NCBI RefSeq assembly: GCF_016615815.1
Contig: NZ_CP067112.1
Coordinates: forward strand, 372,001-436,000
DNA from: Luteimonas sp. MC1572
GTDB lineage: Bacteria > Pseudomonadota > Gammaproteobacteria > Xanthomonadales > Xanthomonadaceae
Length of the DNA: 64,000 bases
Direction of reading: 5' to 3'
Positions 28,794 through 38,762 of the stretch are shown piece by piece. A program made the translations under genes and the position numbers. The notes under the pieces were generated by a model. It ran no database searches. It saw nothing but the letters and a program-made list of their open reading frames with translations, and was not told where the DNA came from. Within the stretch, counting starts at the first letter, position 1; the number at the start of each line of letters is the position of its first letter.

Positions 28794-31700
28794 TCAGGCC
28801 TCATGCGGCAGCGGCTGCATGCCCGCGTCGCCCGCCGCATCGGGTTGCGCGGCAGCGCCTGCGCGGTGGTCGCGCGCCAGGTACAGGTAGAACGCCGGCA
28901 GCACGAACAGGGTGAACGTGGTCCCGATGGTCATGCCCGCGGCGATCACCACGCCCATGGAAAACCGCGCCGACGCGCCCGGGCCGCTGGCGATCAGCAG
29001 CGGGATCATCGCGAACACCAGCGCGGCGGTGGTCATCAGCACCGGGCGCAGGCGGATGGCCGTGGCCTCCTCGATCGCCTCGCGCTTCGACAGGCCGCGC
29101 TCGGCCTGCAGCTTGTTGGCGAACTCGACGATCAGGATGCCGTGCTTGGAGATCACGCCGACCAGCGTGACCAGGCCCACCTGGGTGTAGATGTTGATGC
29201 TCATCCCGGGGAAGGCCTCGATGCCCGAGAACTGCAGGATGCCCGCCACCATCGCCAGCACGTTGAGCACCAGCAGCGCACCGCAGATCGCCATCGGCAC
29301 GGTGATCAGCATGATCAGCGCGTCGCGGAAGCTCTCGAACTGCGCCGACAGCACGAGGAAGATCACGATCAGCGCGAACGCCAGCGTCACCAGCATCGTG
29401 GCGCCCTCCTGCTTGAACTGGCGCGACTCGCCGGCGAAGTCGACGCTGTAGCCCTGCGGCAGCACCTCGGCCGCGGCGTCCTCGAGCACGCGCAGCGCCT
29501 CGCCCTTGCTCACGCCGGGGCGCGGCGCGAAGGTGATGCCCACCGAGTTCAGCTGCTGGAACCGCTTCAACGACTGCGGCTGCGTGCTCTCCTTGAGCGT
29601 GACGATGGTCGACAGCGGGATCAGCCGGCCGTCGCGGGTGCGCGTGTAGTAGTTGCCCAGCTGTTCGGCATTGAGGCGGTCGCTGCGCTGCACCTGCGGG
29701 ATCACACGGTATGAGCGGTTCGCCATCGCGAAACGATTCACGTAGGCGCCTGCCAGCATCGCCGACATGTCCGCGGCCAGGGTGCGCATGTCGATGCCGA
29801 GCGTGGCGGCCTTGTCGCGGTCGATGTGCACCTCGATGCGCGGCTTGTCGATCTTCAGGTCGGTGTCGAGGAAGATGAAGCGGCGACTCGCGTTGGCACG
29901 CTCGACGATGGCATCGGCCAACTCCTTCAGCTGCTCCAGCGAACCGATGCCCGACACCAGGAATTCACCGCCGCCGTCGCCACCCGCGCTCGGCAGCGAG
30001 GGCGGGATGACGGCGAAGGTGTTGAGGCCGGTGACGCTGGCAAGCTTCGGCTGCAGGTCCTGCTGCAGCACCTGGTTGGTCGAGCGCTCGCGCTGGCTCC
30101 AGGGCTTGAGGACGAAGCCCGCGATGGCGCTGTTGCTGGCCCCGCCGCCGCCACCGAAGCCGCCGTTGAACAGGAAGAAGTCGCCGACTTCCGGCACATC
30201 GCGTGCCATCGCCGTCATCTCTTCGGTGTAGCGCTCCACGTAGTCGAGCGTGGTGTAGGCGTCTGCACTGCCGATGGCGAAGATGAAACCCTCGTCCTCG
30301 ACCGGCGCCGGCTCCTTGGGCGCCACCACGTACAGCAGCACGCAGGACACCAGCACGATCGCGCCGAACACCGCGATCACGCCCCTGGTAGCCAGTGCGC
30401 CGTGCAGGCGCCGCTGGTAGCCGTGGCGCAGGCGCTCGAAGCGGGTGTCCAGCCACGACTCGAGCCGGCCCTTGCCGCCCGCGCCGTGCGGCTTGAGGAT
30501 CTTCGCGCACATCATCGGCGTGAGCGTCAGCGCGATCACGCCCGACAGCAGCACCGCGCCAGCGAGCGTGAACGCGAACTCGGTGAACAGCACGCCGGTC
30601 AGGCCGCCCTGGAAGCCGATCGGCAGGTACACGGCGACCAGCGTGGTGGTCATCGCCACCACCGGCCAGGCCAGCTCGCGCGCACCCTTGAGCGCGGCGT
30701 CCTTCGGCGCCATGCCCTCCTCGATGTGGCGGTGGATGTTCTCGAGCACGATGATCGCGTCGTCCACCACGATGCCGATCGCCAGCACCATCGCCAGCAA
30801 CGTCAGGAGGTTGATGGTGAAGCCCATCAGCAGCATCAGGAACAGCGCGCCGACCAGCGACAGCGGCACCGTTACCGCCGGGATCAGCACGCTGCGCAAC
30901 GAGCCGAGGAACAGGAAGATCACCACGATCACGATGACGATCGCTTCCACGATGGTGGTGATGACCTCGTTGATCGCGTCCTGGATCGCCTCGGTGCTGT
31001 CGTAGGGGATGGTGCCCTCGATGCCCTCGGGCAGCTGCGGGATGATCTCCTCGTCCCACACGCGGCGCACCTCGGCGATCACGTCGAGCGAGTTGGCGTC
31101 GGGCGAGACGAAGATGCCCATGAAGGTGGCCGCATCGCCGTTGATACGCACCGAGGAGCCGTAGTTCTCGGAGCCGAGTTCGACATCGGCCACGTCGCCC
31201 AGGCGCACGATCGCATCGCCCTCCTCGCGCACCACCAGCGCGCGGAATTCCTCCGGCGTGCGCAGGTCGGTGCGCGCGGTGAGGTCGATGCTGACCATCT
31301 GCCCCTTGGTGGAGCCCAGTGCGGAGAGCACGTTGTTCGAGCGCAGCGCGGCCTGCACGTCGCTGGCCGTCACCTGCAGCGCGGTCATGCGGTCGGGCTT
31401 CAGCCACACGCGCATGGCGAAGGCGCCGGAGCCGTAGATGTCGGCGCGCTGCACGCCTTCGATGGTGGCGATGCGCGGCTCGACGGCGCGGGTCAGGTAG
31501 TCGGTGATCTGGTTGTCGCTGAGGCGGTCGCTGGCGAACGACACGTACATCGCCGCCACCTGCTGGCCCTGCTGCAGGTCGATCACCGGGTCCTCCGACT
31601 CCTCCGGCAGCTGGCCGCGCAGCTTGTTCACCTTGGCCGCGATCTGGGTCAGCGCCTCGTTGGCGTCGGCGTCGAGGCGGATGTAGGCCTGGATGGTGCT

Positions 31701-31964
31701 CGCGCCCGCTGCGCTGCTCGACACCAGGTAGTCGATGCCTTCGGCGCTGGCGACCTCGCGCTCGAGCGGCGTGGTGATGAAGCCCTGGATGAGATCGGCG
31801 TCGGCGCCGAAGTAGGTGGTGCTGACGGTGACCACCGCATTCTGCAGCTCGGGATACTGGCGCACGTTGAGTTCGGAGAACGCGCGCAGGCCGAGCAGCA
31901 GGATGAACAGGCTGACCACCGTGGCCAGCACCGGCTTGTTGACGAAGATGTCGGTGAACGTCAT
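28794..31964 (-). CDS. RND efflux pump inner-membrane transporter (HAE1 family)
   Basis: 1056 residues, the normal length. It is a proton-driven trimeric pump with 12 membrane spans and two large periplasmic loops. N-terminus MTFTDIFVNKPVLATVVSLF is usual; the proton relay is in GIVVDDAIIVLENIHRHIEE (two adjacent aspartates); GLVTLVGVISKHGILIVEFA carries the span-10 lysine. The sequence resembles the MexF/MdtB/MuxB-type branch, with IYGSGAFAMRVWLKPDRM in the porter domain. It is one base after the membrane fusion protein stop (TGAGATG), so the two are coupled. Exported drugs or metabolites are not predictable. No outer-membrane factor gene accompanies the pair. Confidence 0.93.
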   Translation of the reverse strand: MTFTDIFVNKPVLATVVSLFILLLGLRAFSELNVRQYPELQNAVVTVSTTYFGADADLIQGFITTPLEREVASAEGIDYLVSSSAAGASTIQAYIRLDADANEALTQIAAKVNKLRGQLPEESEDPVIDLQQGQQVAAMYVSFASDRLSDNQITDYLTRAVEPRIATIEGVQRADIYGSGAFAMRVWLKPDRMTALQVTASDVQAALRSNNVLSALGSTKGQMVSIDLTARTDLRTPEEFRALVVREEGDAIVRLGDVADVELGSENYGSSVRINGDAATFMGIFVSPDANSLDVIAEVRRVWDEEIIPQLPEGIEGTIPYDSTEAIQDAINEVITTIVEAIVIVIVVIFLFLGSLRSVLIPAVTVPLSLVGALFLMLLMGFTINLLTLLAMVLAIGIVVDDAIIVLENIHRHIEEGMAPKDAALKGARELAWPVVAMTTTLVAVYLPIGFQGGLTGVLFTEFAFTLAGAVLLSGVIALTLTPMMCAKILKPHGAGGKGRLESWLDTRFERLRHGYQRRLHGALATRGVIAVFGAIVLVSCVLLYVVAPKEPAPVEDEGFIFAIGSADAYTTLDYVERYTEEMTAMARDVPEVGDFFLFNGGFGGGGGASNSAIAGFVLKPWSQRERSTNQVLQQDLQPKLASVTGLNTFAVIPPSLPSAGGDGGGEFLVSGIGSLEQLKELADAIVERANASRRFIFLDTDLKIDKPRIEVHIDRDKAATLGIDMRTLAADMSAMLAGAYVNRFAMANRSYRVIPQVQRSDRLNAEQLGNYYTRTRDGRLIPLSTIVTLKESTQPQSLKRFQQLNSVGITFAPRPGVSKGEALRVLEDAAAEVLPQGYSVDFAGESRQFKQEGATMLVTLAFALIVIFLVLSAQFESFRDALIMLITVPMAICGALLVLNVLAMVAGILQFSGIEAFPGMSINIYTQVGLVTLVGVISKHGILIVEFANKLQAERGLSKREAIEEATAIRLRPVLMTTAALVFAMIPLLIASGPGASARFSMGVVIAAGMTIGTTFTLFVLPAFYLYLARDHRAGAAAQPDAAGDAGMQPLPHEA

Positions 31965-31965
31965 C

Positions 31966-33174
31966 TCAGCGGTTCTCGGGCGTGGGGTCGGCCTCGGCGG
32001 TCGGTTGCACCTTGTCGTTGATGGTCACCATCGCGTCGTTGCGCAATCGCAGCAGGCCGCTGGTGACGACGCGATCCCCCGGCGCCAGCCCTTCGGTCAC
32101 CGCCACCAGGTCGCCGCGCGTGGCGCCGGTGCGGATGAAGCGCTGCTTGACCACCAGGCGCGGACCCGCGGGCTGGCCGCTTTCGGCGGCGGCCGCCTTC
32201 GCGGCGGCGTCGGCCTCGGCATCCGCCGGCGCCTCCTGGATCACGTACACGGCGTTGCCGTAGGGGTTGAAGCTCACCGCGGTCTGCGGGATCACCACCA
32301 CGTCGCGCACGCCGCCGACATCGAAGCCGACGCGGGCGAACGTGCCGGGGCGCAGGTTGCGTCCGGGGTTTTCGAACGTGGCCTGCACGCGGAAGTTGCG
32401 CGTGCTGGCATCGGCGCCGGGCTCGACGGCGGTGATCCGGCCCTCGAACGTCTGCCCCGGCAGCGCGTCGACCGTGGCCCGCACCGCGGTCCCCGGCAGA
32501 ACAGCGCCCATGCGCTGCTCGGGCAGGGTGAAGTCGAGATAGATCGGGTCCAGCGACTGCAGGCTGACGATCGGGTCGCCGGGATTGACGAACTGCCCGA
32601 GGTTGACGCGGCGGATGCCGAGCATGCCGTCGAACGGCGCGCGGATCACCTTCTGCGCGATCAGCGCGCGCTGCGCGTCGGCCTGGGCCACGGTGCTGGC
32701 GGCATCCGCGGCGCGCTGGTCGACCTCGGCCTTCGACACCAGGCGGTCGCGTCCCAGTTCGCGCCAGCGGTCGCGCTGGACCACGGCGAGCTTCGCGGCG
32801 GCGTCGAGCGAGCGCAGCGCGGCCAGTTCGCCCTCGGTGTTCAGGCGCACCAGCACGGCGCCGGCCTTCACCGGCTGCCCGGCCTCGAACTCGATCGCCT
32901 TCACCACGCCGCCGGCCTCGGTGGTGACGTCGGTGCCATTGACCGCGATGAAGGTGCCGACCGCCTCCTCGCTGTCGCTCCATCGTTCCTGCCTGGCCTC
33001 GAACGCGGTCACCGCGACCGGGGGCTGCGGCATGTCGTCAAAGAACCGGTTCATTCCGGCATTCAGCACCGCCTTGGCACCGAACACGCCGCCGAACACC
33101 AGCGCGGTAAGCAGCAACATCCAGACCATGCGCCGGCGCGCAGAGGGTTCGCGGGCGGGGCGGGACGTGGCCAT
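31966..33174 (-). CDS. RND efflux membrane fusion protein
   Basis: 402 residues from the ATG at 33174 with AGAGGA upstream. One N-terminal membrane anchor (about 15-37), lipoyl halves EAGGVVKAIEFEAGQPVKAG and RAPFDGMLGIRRVNLGQFVN, a short coiled coil between them, a beta-barrel and a C-terminal domain. GDPIVSLQSLDPIYLDFTLP is typical of MFPs paired with MexF/MdtB-like pumps. An Ala/Glu-rich insertion (about 295-315) interrupts the C-terminal part. It works with the RND protein encoded next. It starts 172 bases from the divergent second efflux pair; the shared gap shows no recognisable regulator gene. Confidence 0.92.
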   Translation of the reverse strand: MATSRPAREPSARRRMVWMLLLTALVFGGVFGAKAVLNAGMNRFFDDMPQPPVAVTAFEARQERWSDSEEAVGTFIAVNGTDVTTEAGGVVKAIEFEAGQPVKAGAVLVRLNTEGELAALRSLDAAAKLAVVQRDRWRELGRDRLVSKAEVDQRAADAASTVAQADAQRALIAQKVIRAPFDGMLGIRRVNLGQFVNPGDPIVSLQSLDPIYLDFTLPEQRMGAVLPGTAVRATVDALPGQTFEGRITAVEPGADASTRNFRVQATFENPGRNLRPGTFARVGFDVGGVRDVVVIPQTAVSFNPYGNAVYVIQEAPADAEADAAAKAAAAESGQPAGPRLVVKQRFIRTGATRGDLVAVTEGLAPGDRVVTSGLLRLRNDAMVTINDKVQPTAEADPTPENR

Positions 33175-33345
33175 GGGGAGTCCTCTGCCGCGGGGAAGGG
33201 AAATCCTGAACTCCCTGGCACCCCCGTACAAGTGCGCGCGCCGGCATCGCCCGCGAGGCGGGGTCCCTGACTTCAGGCACGTTTGCCGCCGGCAGGCAAT
33301 GCCATACTTGCCAGTTCAAGAATCCCCCGTGCCCAAGGACGTCCC

Positions 33346-34587
33346 ATGCGCCGCATCGCCCTGATCCCGGTTCTTCTCGCGGCATTGGTGGCGTGCGGAG
33401 GGGAGGAGCAGCAGCAGGCACCGCCACCGCCCGAACTGGGCGTGGTGACCGTGCAGCCGCAGGACCTGCCGTTGCGCAAGGAGCTGGTCGGCCGCCTGGC
33501 CGCGTTCCGCAGCGCCGACGTGCGCGCCCGCGTCCCCGGCGTGGTGCAGCGGCGCGTGTACGAGGAAGGCAGCGACGTGGCGGAAGGCGACGTGCTGTTC
33601 GTCATCGACCCGGCGCCGCTGCGCGCGGCCGCCGGCGAGGCGCAGGCCGCGCTGGCCCAGGCCCGTGCCAGCCAGGCCAACGCCCGCGCCACCGCCGAGC
33701 GCGCGCGCCGGCTGGCACCGGAGAAGTTCATCTCGCAGTCCGACCTCGACAACGCGCAGGCCGCCGAGCGCAGCGCGAATGCCGCGGTGCAGGCGGCGCA
33801 GTCGGCGGTGGAGAGCGCCAACATCAATCTCGGCTATGCCACCGTGCGCGCGCCGATCTCCGGCCGCGCCGGCAAGCAGCAGGTCACCGAGGGCGCACTG
33901 GTCGGGCAGGGTGCCGCGACCCTGCTGACCACCATCGACCAGGTCGACCCGCTGTACGTCAACTTCACCATGGGCGTGTCGGAGCTCGACGAGGTCCGCC
34001 GCATGCAGCTCGACCGCAGCGGCCCGGTGTCGGTGCAGGTGCTGCTGGCCGACGGCGTGGTGTACGACCATCCCGGCACGCTCGACTTCTCCGGCGACGT
34101 GGTGGATCCGCAGACCGGCGCGGTGTCGCTGCGCGCCACGCTGCCCAATCCCGAGCGCCGGCTGCTGCCGGGGGCGTACGTGACCCTGGTGGCGACGCTC
34201 GGCGTGCAGCAGGGCGTGTTCGCCGTGCCGCAGGCGGCGGTACAGCGCGACGCCGCCGGCGGCTACGTGCTGGTGGTGGGCGCCGACGACACGGTGGTGC
34301 GCAAGGACGTGGTGACCGACCGCGCCGATGCGGGTCGCTGGATCATCAGCAGCGGCCTGGCCGCGGGTGACCGCGTGGTGGTGTCCGGCCTGCAGCGTGC
34401 GATCCCCGGCAAGCCGGCCAAGGCCGCGCCGTGGCAGCCCGCCGCCGCGCCGGGTGCGGCGCCCGCTGCGGCACCGGGAACGGCACCCGCCGCCGCGCCC
34501 GCCGATGCCGCCGCGCCCGCAGATGATCCTGATGCCACGGATGCGGCGGAGCCGGCCGCTGCGGCCCCCGCGGCCGACGAAGGCTGA
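33346..34587 (+). CDS. RND efflux periplasmic adaptor lipoprotein (AcrA/MexA-like)
   Basis: 413 residues from the ATG at 33346, with AAGGAC upstream. A lipoprotein signal (MRRIALIPVLLAALVACGGE, lipobox LVAC) anchors it to the inner membrane. AcrA-like hallmarks are VRARVPGVVQRRVYEEGSDV, a coiled-coil hairpin (about 95-165) with the second lipoyl segment APISGRAGKQQVTEGALVG, and VDPLYVNFTMGVSELDEV. The last 45 residues are an Ala/Pro tail probably disordered. It bridges the pump encoded seven bases downstream to a TolC-like channel encoded elsewhere. A longer frame from 33283 would disrupt the signal peptide and is rejected. Confidence 0.94.
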   Translation: MRRIALIPVLLAALVACGGEEQQQAPPPPELGVVTVQPQDLPLRKELVGRLAAFRSADVRARVPGVVQRRVYEEGSDVAEGDVLFVIDPAPLRAAAGEAQAALAQARASQANARATAERARRLAPEKFISQSDLDNAQAAERSANAAVQAAQSAVESANINLGYATVRAPISGRAGKQQVTEGALVGQGAATLLTTIDQVDPLYVNFTMGVSELDEVRRMQLDRSGPVSVQVLLADGVVYDHPGTLDFSGDVVDPQTGAVSLRATLPNPERRLLPGAYVTLVATLGVQQGVFAVPQAAVQRDAAGGYVLVVGADDTVVRKDVVTDRADAGRWIISSGLAAGDRVVVSGLQRAIPGKPAKAAPWQPAAAPGAAPAAAPGTAPAAAPADAAAPADDPDATDAAEPAAAAPAADEG

Positions 34588-34593
34588 CCTCCG

Positions 34594-37500
34594 ATGCCCC
34601 GTTTCTTCATCGACCATCCGGTCTTCGCCTGGGTCATCTCCATCCTGATCTCGCTGTCCGGCGTGATCGCGCTGCTGAACATGGGTGTCGAGTCGTACCC
34701 GAACGTGGCGCCGCCGCAGGTCACGGTCTCGGCCAGCTATCCCGGTGCCGATGCGCAGACCACCGAGCGCGCGGTCACCCAGGTGATCGAGCAGCAGCTG
34801 ACCGGCATCGACAACCTGCTGTATTTCAGCTCCAGCTCGAGTTCGTCCGGCCGCGCCAGCGTCACGCTGACCTTCCAGACCGGCACCGACGCCGACATCG
34901 CCCAGGTGCAGGTGCAGAACAAGGTGTCGCTGGCCACGCCGCGACTGCCCACCGAAGTCACCCAGCAGGGCGTCGTGGTGGCCAAGGCCAACGCCGGCTT
35001 CCTGATGGTGGTGGGCCTGCGCTCGCAGACCCCGTCGATCGACCGCAATGCGCTCAACGACCTGATCGGCTCGCGCGTGCTCGAGCAGATCGCGCGCGTG
35101 CCCGGCGTCGGCAGCACCCAGCAGTTCGGCTCCGAGTACGCCATGAACATTTGGCTCAACCCGGACAAGCTGCAGGGCTACGGGCTGTCGGCCACCCAGG
35201 TGCTGGCCGCGGTGCGCGGCCAGAACGTGCAGTTCGCGGCCGGCTCCATCGGCTCCGACCCCGCGCCCAAGGGGCAGGGCTTCACCGCGACGGTGTCGGC
35301 CGAAGGCCGCTTCAGTTCGCCCGCGCAGTTCGGCGACATCATCCTGCGCGCCGATGACGAGGGCAGCACGGTGCGCCTGAAGGACGTGGCGCGGATCGAG
35401 GTCGGCGCGGCCGGCTTCGGCTTCGACACCCGCTTCAACGGCCAGCCGACCGGCGCGTTCGCGATCCAGCTGCTGCCCGGCGCCAACGCGCTGACCGTGG
35501 CCGAAGCCGTGACCGCGCGCATGGACCAGCTGGCGCCCAGCTTCCCGCAGGGCGTGGAATGGTTCAGCCCGTTCGACAGCACCACCTTCGTCACCATCTC
35601 CATCCAGGAAGTGGTGAAGAGCCTCATGGAGGCGATGGTGCTGGTGTTCCTGGTGATGCTGATCTTCCTGCAGAACCTGCGCGCGACCATCATCCCGACG
35701 CTGGTGATCCCGGTGGCGCTGCTGGGCACGTTCCTCGGCCTGAGCCTGATCGGCTTCACCATCAACCAGCTGACGCTGTTCGCGATGGTGCTGGCGATCG
35801 GCATCGTGGTGGACGACGCGATCGTGGTGATCGAGAACGTCGAACGCATCATGGCCGAGGAGCACCTGCCGCCGCGCGAGGCGACCATCAAGGCCATGGA
35901 CCAGATCACCGGCGCGGTGGTCGCGATCACCGTGGTGCTGGCGGCGGTGTTCATCCCCAGCGCGCTGCAGGGCGGCGCGTCCGGCGAGATCTACAAGCAG
36001 TTCGCGATCACCATCGCGGTGGCGATGGGCTTCTCGGCGTTCCTCGCGCTCGGCTTCACGCCGGCGCTGTGCGCGAGCTTCCTCAAGCAGCATGACGCGG
36101 ATGCGCCCAAGCGCCAGAACGTCGTGTACCGCACCTTCAACAAGTACTACGAGCGCATCAGTGGCACCTATGTGCGCCACATCGGCGGCGCGGTGCGCCA
36201 TGCGCCGCGCTGGATGATCGTGTTCGTGGCGTTGACCGTGCTCTGCGGCCTGCTGTTCACGCGCCTGCCGGGCAGCTTCCTCCCCGAGGAAGACCAGGGC
36301 TACGCGCTGGCGATCGTGCAGCTGCCGCCCGGTTCCACCCTGCAGCGAACGCAGGCGGTGTTCGAAGAGGTGCGCTCCACGCTCGAGCAGGTCGACGGCT
36401 ACCAGTCGATGATGCAGGTCGCCGGTTTCAGCTTCGTCGGCCAGGGCGAGAACGTCGGCATGGCCTTCATCAAGCTCAAGGACTGGAGCGACCGCGACGG
36501 CACCGTGCAGGACTTCATCCAGGCCGCCAACAAGGCGCTGTACGGCGTGCGCGACGCCGGCATCTTCGTGGTCAACCTGCCCACGGTGCAGGGGCTGGGG
36601 CAGTTCGGCGGCTTCGACATGTACCTGCAGGACCGCGCCGGCATGGGGCGCGAGGCCCTCACCCAGGCGCGCAACCAGCTGCTCGGTGCGGCCGCGCAGA
36701 ACCCGGCGCTGGTCGGCGTGCGCCCCAACACGCTCGAGGACGCGCCGCAGCTGAAGCTCAAGGTCGACCGCGTGCAGGCGCAGGCGATGGGCCTGTCGGT
36801 GAACGACATCTACGGCGCGATCCAGCTGATGCTGGCGCCGGTGTACGTCAACGACTTCTTCTCCGAAGGCCGCATCAAGCGCGTCAACATGCGCGCCGAT
36901 GCCGAGTACCGCAAGGATCCCGCGTCGCTCGCGCGCTTCTACACGCCCGGCCCGGCCGCCGCGGACGGCACGCGCACCATGATCCCGCTGTCCAACGTGG
37001 TGGACGCCAACTGGGGCACCAACACGCCGTCGCTGACCCGCTACAACGGCTACTCGGCGGTGAACATCGTCGGCTCGCAGGCCCCCGGGCACAGCTCCGG
37101 CGAGGCGATGGCGACGATGGAAGGCATCGTCGACAACGAGTTGCCCGCCGGCTTCGGCTACGACTGGGCGGGCATGTCCTACCAGGAGATTATCGCCGGC
37201 AACACCGCGACCCTGCTGCTGGTGCTGTCGGTCGTGGTGGTGTTCCTGTGCCTTGCGGCGCTGTACGAGAGCTGGTCGATCCCGGTGGCGGTGCTGCTGG
37301 TGGTGCCGCTCGGCATCCTCGGCGCGGTGGTGTTCACCATGCTGCGCCCGGGCCTGTCGAACGACATCTTCTTCAAGATCGGCATGGTGACGGTGATCGG
37401 GCTGGCGGCGAAAAACGCGATCCTGATCGTGGAGTTCGCCGTGATGGAACGCGCCCACGGCAAGACCCTGCGCGAGGCGGTGGTCGAGGCCGCGCGGCTG

Positions 37501-37746
37501 CGCTTCCGCCCGATCCTGATGACGTCGTTCGCGTTCATCATGGGCGTGACGCCGCTGGCGCTGTCGAGCGGCGCCGGCGCCAATGCGCGCCATGCGCTGG
37601 GCACAGGCGTCATCGGCGGCATGTTGTTCGCGACGTTCCTCGGGCTGCTGCTGATCCCGGTGTTCTTCGTCAGCGTGCGCCGCGTGCTGGGCGACAAGAT
37701 GGACGAGCCGCTGCCGGGGCTCGGGAAAGGACAGCAGCAGCAATAA
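34594..37746 (+). CDS. RND efflux pump inner-membrane transporter (AcrB/MexB-like)
   Basis: 1050 residues. AcrB-type start MPRFFIDHPVFAWVISILIS, serine-rich stretch FSSSSSSSGRASVTLTF, proton relay GIVVDDAIVVIENVERIMAE, and GMVTVIGLAAKNAILIVEFA with the span-10 lysine. SLPGSFLPEEDQGYALAIVQ-type sequence opens the second periplasmic half, closely like AcrB. It should export hydrophobic and amphiphilic drugs, bile-like detergents or self-made compounds as a trimer with the adaptor encoded just upstream. It is clearly a different subfamily from the divergent pump at 28794-31964. No outer-membrane channel follows; the next gene is on the other strand. Confidence 0.95.
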   Translation: MPRFFIDHPVFAWVISILISLSGVIALLNMGVESYPNVAPPQVTVSASYPGADAQTTERAVTQVIEQQLTGIDNLLYFSSSSSSSGRASVTLTFQTGTDADIAQVQVQNKVSLATPRLPTEVTQQGVVVAKANAGFLMVVGLRSQTPSIDRNALNDLIGSRVLEQIARVPGVGSTQQFGSEYAMNIWLNPDKLQGYGLSATQVLAAVRGQNVQFAAGSIGSDPAPKGQGFTATVSAEGRFSSPAQFGDIILRADDEGSTVRLKDVARIEVGAAGFGFDTRFNGQPTGAFAIQLLPGANALTVAEAVTARMDQLAPSFPQGVEWFSPFDSTTFVTISIQEVVKSLMEAMVLVFLVMLIFLQNLRATIIPTLVIPVALLGTFLGLSLIGFTINQLTLFAMVLAIGIVVDDAIVVIENVERIMAEEHLPPREATIKAMDQITGAVVAITVVLAAVFIPSALQGGASGEIYKQFAITIAVAMGFSAFLALGFTPALCASFLKQHDADAPKRQNVVYRTFNKYYERISGTYVRHIGGAVRHAPRWMIVFVALTVLCGLLFTRLPGSFLPEEDQGYALAIVQLPPGSTLQRTQAVFEEVRSTLEQVDGYQSMMQVAGFSFVGQGENVGMAFIKLKDWSDRDGTVQDFIQAANKALYGVRDAGIFVVNLPTVQGLGQFGGFDMYLQDRAGMGREALTQARNQLLGAAAQNPALVGVRPNTLEDAPQLKLKVDRVQAQAMGLSVNDIYGAIQLMLAPVYVNDFFSEGRIKRVNMRADAEYRKDPASLARFYTPGPAAADGTRTMIPLSNVVDANWGTNTPSLTRYNGYSAVNIVGSQAPGHSSGEAMATMEGIVDNELPAGFGYDWAGMSYQEIIAGNTATLLLVLSVVVVFLCLAALYESWSIPVAVLLVVPLGILGAVVFTMLRPGLSNDIFFKIGMVTVIGLAAKNAILIVEFAVMERAHGKTLREAVVEAARLRFRPILMTSFAFIMGVTPLALSSGAGANARHALGTGVIGGMLFATFLGLLLIPVFFVSVRRVLGDKMDEPLPGLGKGQQQQ

Positions 37747-37776
37747 ACCGCCGCGCAGCGAAGACTGCAGGCGATG

Positions 37777-37800
37777 ACCCGGCAGTGTGCGCTGCCGGGT
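37777..37800. terminator. Hairpin between the efflux operon and the LysR gene
   Basis: ACCCGGCAG and CTGCCGGGT form a nine-pair stem with a six-base loop (TGTGCG) between convergent genes. No T tract follows on the plus strand. The stem is almost identical to that of the hairpin at 43374-43398, at the other end of the dgc-like gene island. Confidence 0.55.
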
Positions 37801-37807
37801 TGCGGCT

Positions 37808-38704
37808 TCAGCCGGTGGCGCGCGCCTCGCGCAGCACCCTGGCGAACAGCGTGAGGAACTGTTCCGCCGCCTTCGACGGCGGGCGGTCCTCGAGGTGCAC
37901 GGACTGGACCTTGAAGCGCAGCGATGGCGCGAACGGTCGGAAGCCGGTGCTTGCGTCGCCGCTGGCGCGCGCGGTGAATTCGTCGACCACCGCCATGCCG
38001 GCGCCACAGCGCGTCAACGCGGCGGCGATATAGAACGACTGGTTGGAGACCACTTCGCGCACGTTGACGTCGAGCCGGCGCAGTTCGCGATTGAACAGCT
38101 CGCCGAGCGGGCCGCCGATGGTCAGGCCCACCATGTCGCGGCCTTCAAGCAGCTGCATCGGCACGCTGTCGCCGACGTCGGGCAGGCTGGCCTTGTCGAA
38201 CAGCAGCATCAGCTCGGCGGTGTCGATGTCGCGACGCTTCATGCGCGGGTGCATGGGCGGGTCGTAGGCGATCGCGATGTCGCAGCGGCGCTCGTAGAGC
38301 GCCTCGAACAGCTCGTCGTGGTGCAGCGCCTGCACGTCGAAGAGCACGTCGGGGTGCGTCTTGCGGAAGCGCGTGATCGCCAGGGGCGCGAGATGCAGCC
38401 CGAGCGAGGGCACCACCGCAAGGCGGATGCGTCCAGCGGACACATCCTTCAGGTTGCCAACCGCCTTCTGCAGCGACGTCAGGCGCTGGAAGACCTCCGA
38501 CGCTTCGACGAACAGCGCATGCGCCTGGTCGGTGGCCACCAGCCGGCCGCGCACCAGGCGGAACAGCTCCAGGCCCAGCTGTTGCTGGGTGTGGTTCAGC
38601 ACCTTGCTGACCGAAGGCTGCGAGACGTGCAGGAGCCTGGCCGCGGCGCTGATCGAGCCGGTCGTATAGACGGCGTGGAACACCTCGATCTGGCGGAAAC
38701 GCAT
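37808..38704 (-). CDS. LysR-family transcriptional regulator
   Basis: 298 residues from the ATG at 38704 (MRFRQIEVFHAVYTTGSISA); an in-frame ATG at 38731 is possible. The N-terminal winged helix spans 1-60, with AARLLHVSQPSVSKVLNHTQ as recognition helix; a periplasmic-binding-protein-like effector domain follows (about 90-298). It is divergent from the DUF1611, epimerase, gltS and P1 peptidase genes, the usual arrangement for a LysR activator of a catabolic operon. The effector is unknown, but D-glutamate, N-acetylglutamate or a murein peptide would fit. A T-N11-A dyad lies in the shared gap. Confidence 0.9.
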   Translation of the reverse strand: MRFRQIEVFHAVYTTGSISAAARLLHVSQPSVSKVLNHTQQQLGLELFRLVRGRLVATDQAHALFVEASEVFQRLTSLQKAVGNLKDVSAGRIRLAVVPSLGLHLAPLAITRFRKTHPDVLFDVQALHHDELFEALYERRCDIAIAYDPPMHPRMKRRDIDTAELMLLFDKASLPDVGDSVPMQLLEGRDMVGLTIGGPLGELFNRELRRLDVNVREVVSNQSFYIAAALTRCGAGMAVVDEFTARASGDASTGFRPFAPSLRFKVQSVHLEDRPPSKAAEQFLTLFARVLREARATG

Positions 38705-38762
38705 GGTCCGATCCCGTTGGGCGATCGTCATGATGGCCGATCGCGTGCGGCGATGCCCGGGC

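Noticed and set aside
33316..38007. A 1563-codon open frame antisense to the AcrAB-like genes, and a similar 1143-codon frame at 38728-42159
   Set aside because: Composition is that of antisense GC-rich coding sequence, with no ribosome-binding site and no family match; the plus-strand genes have full domain support.
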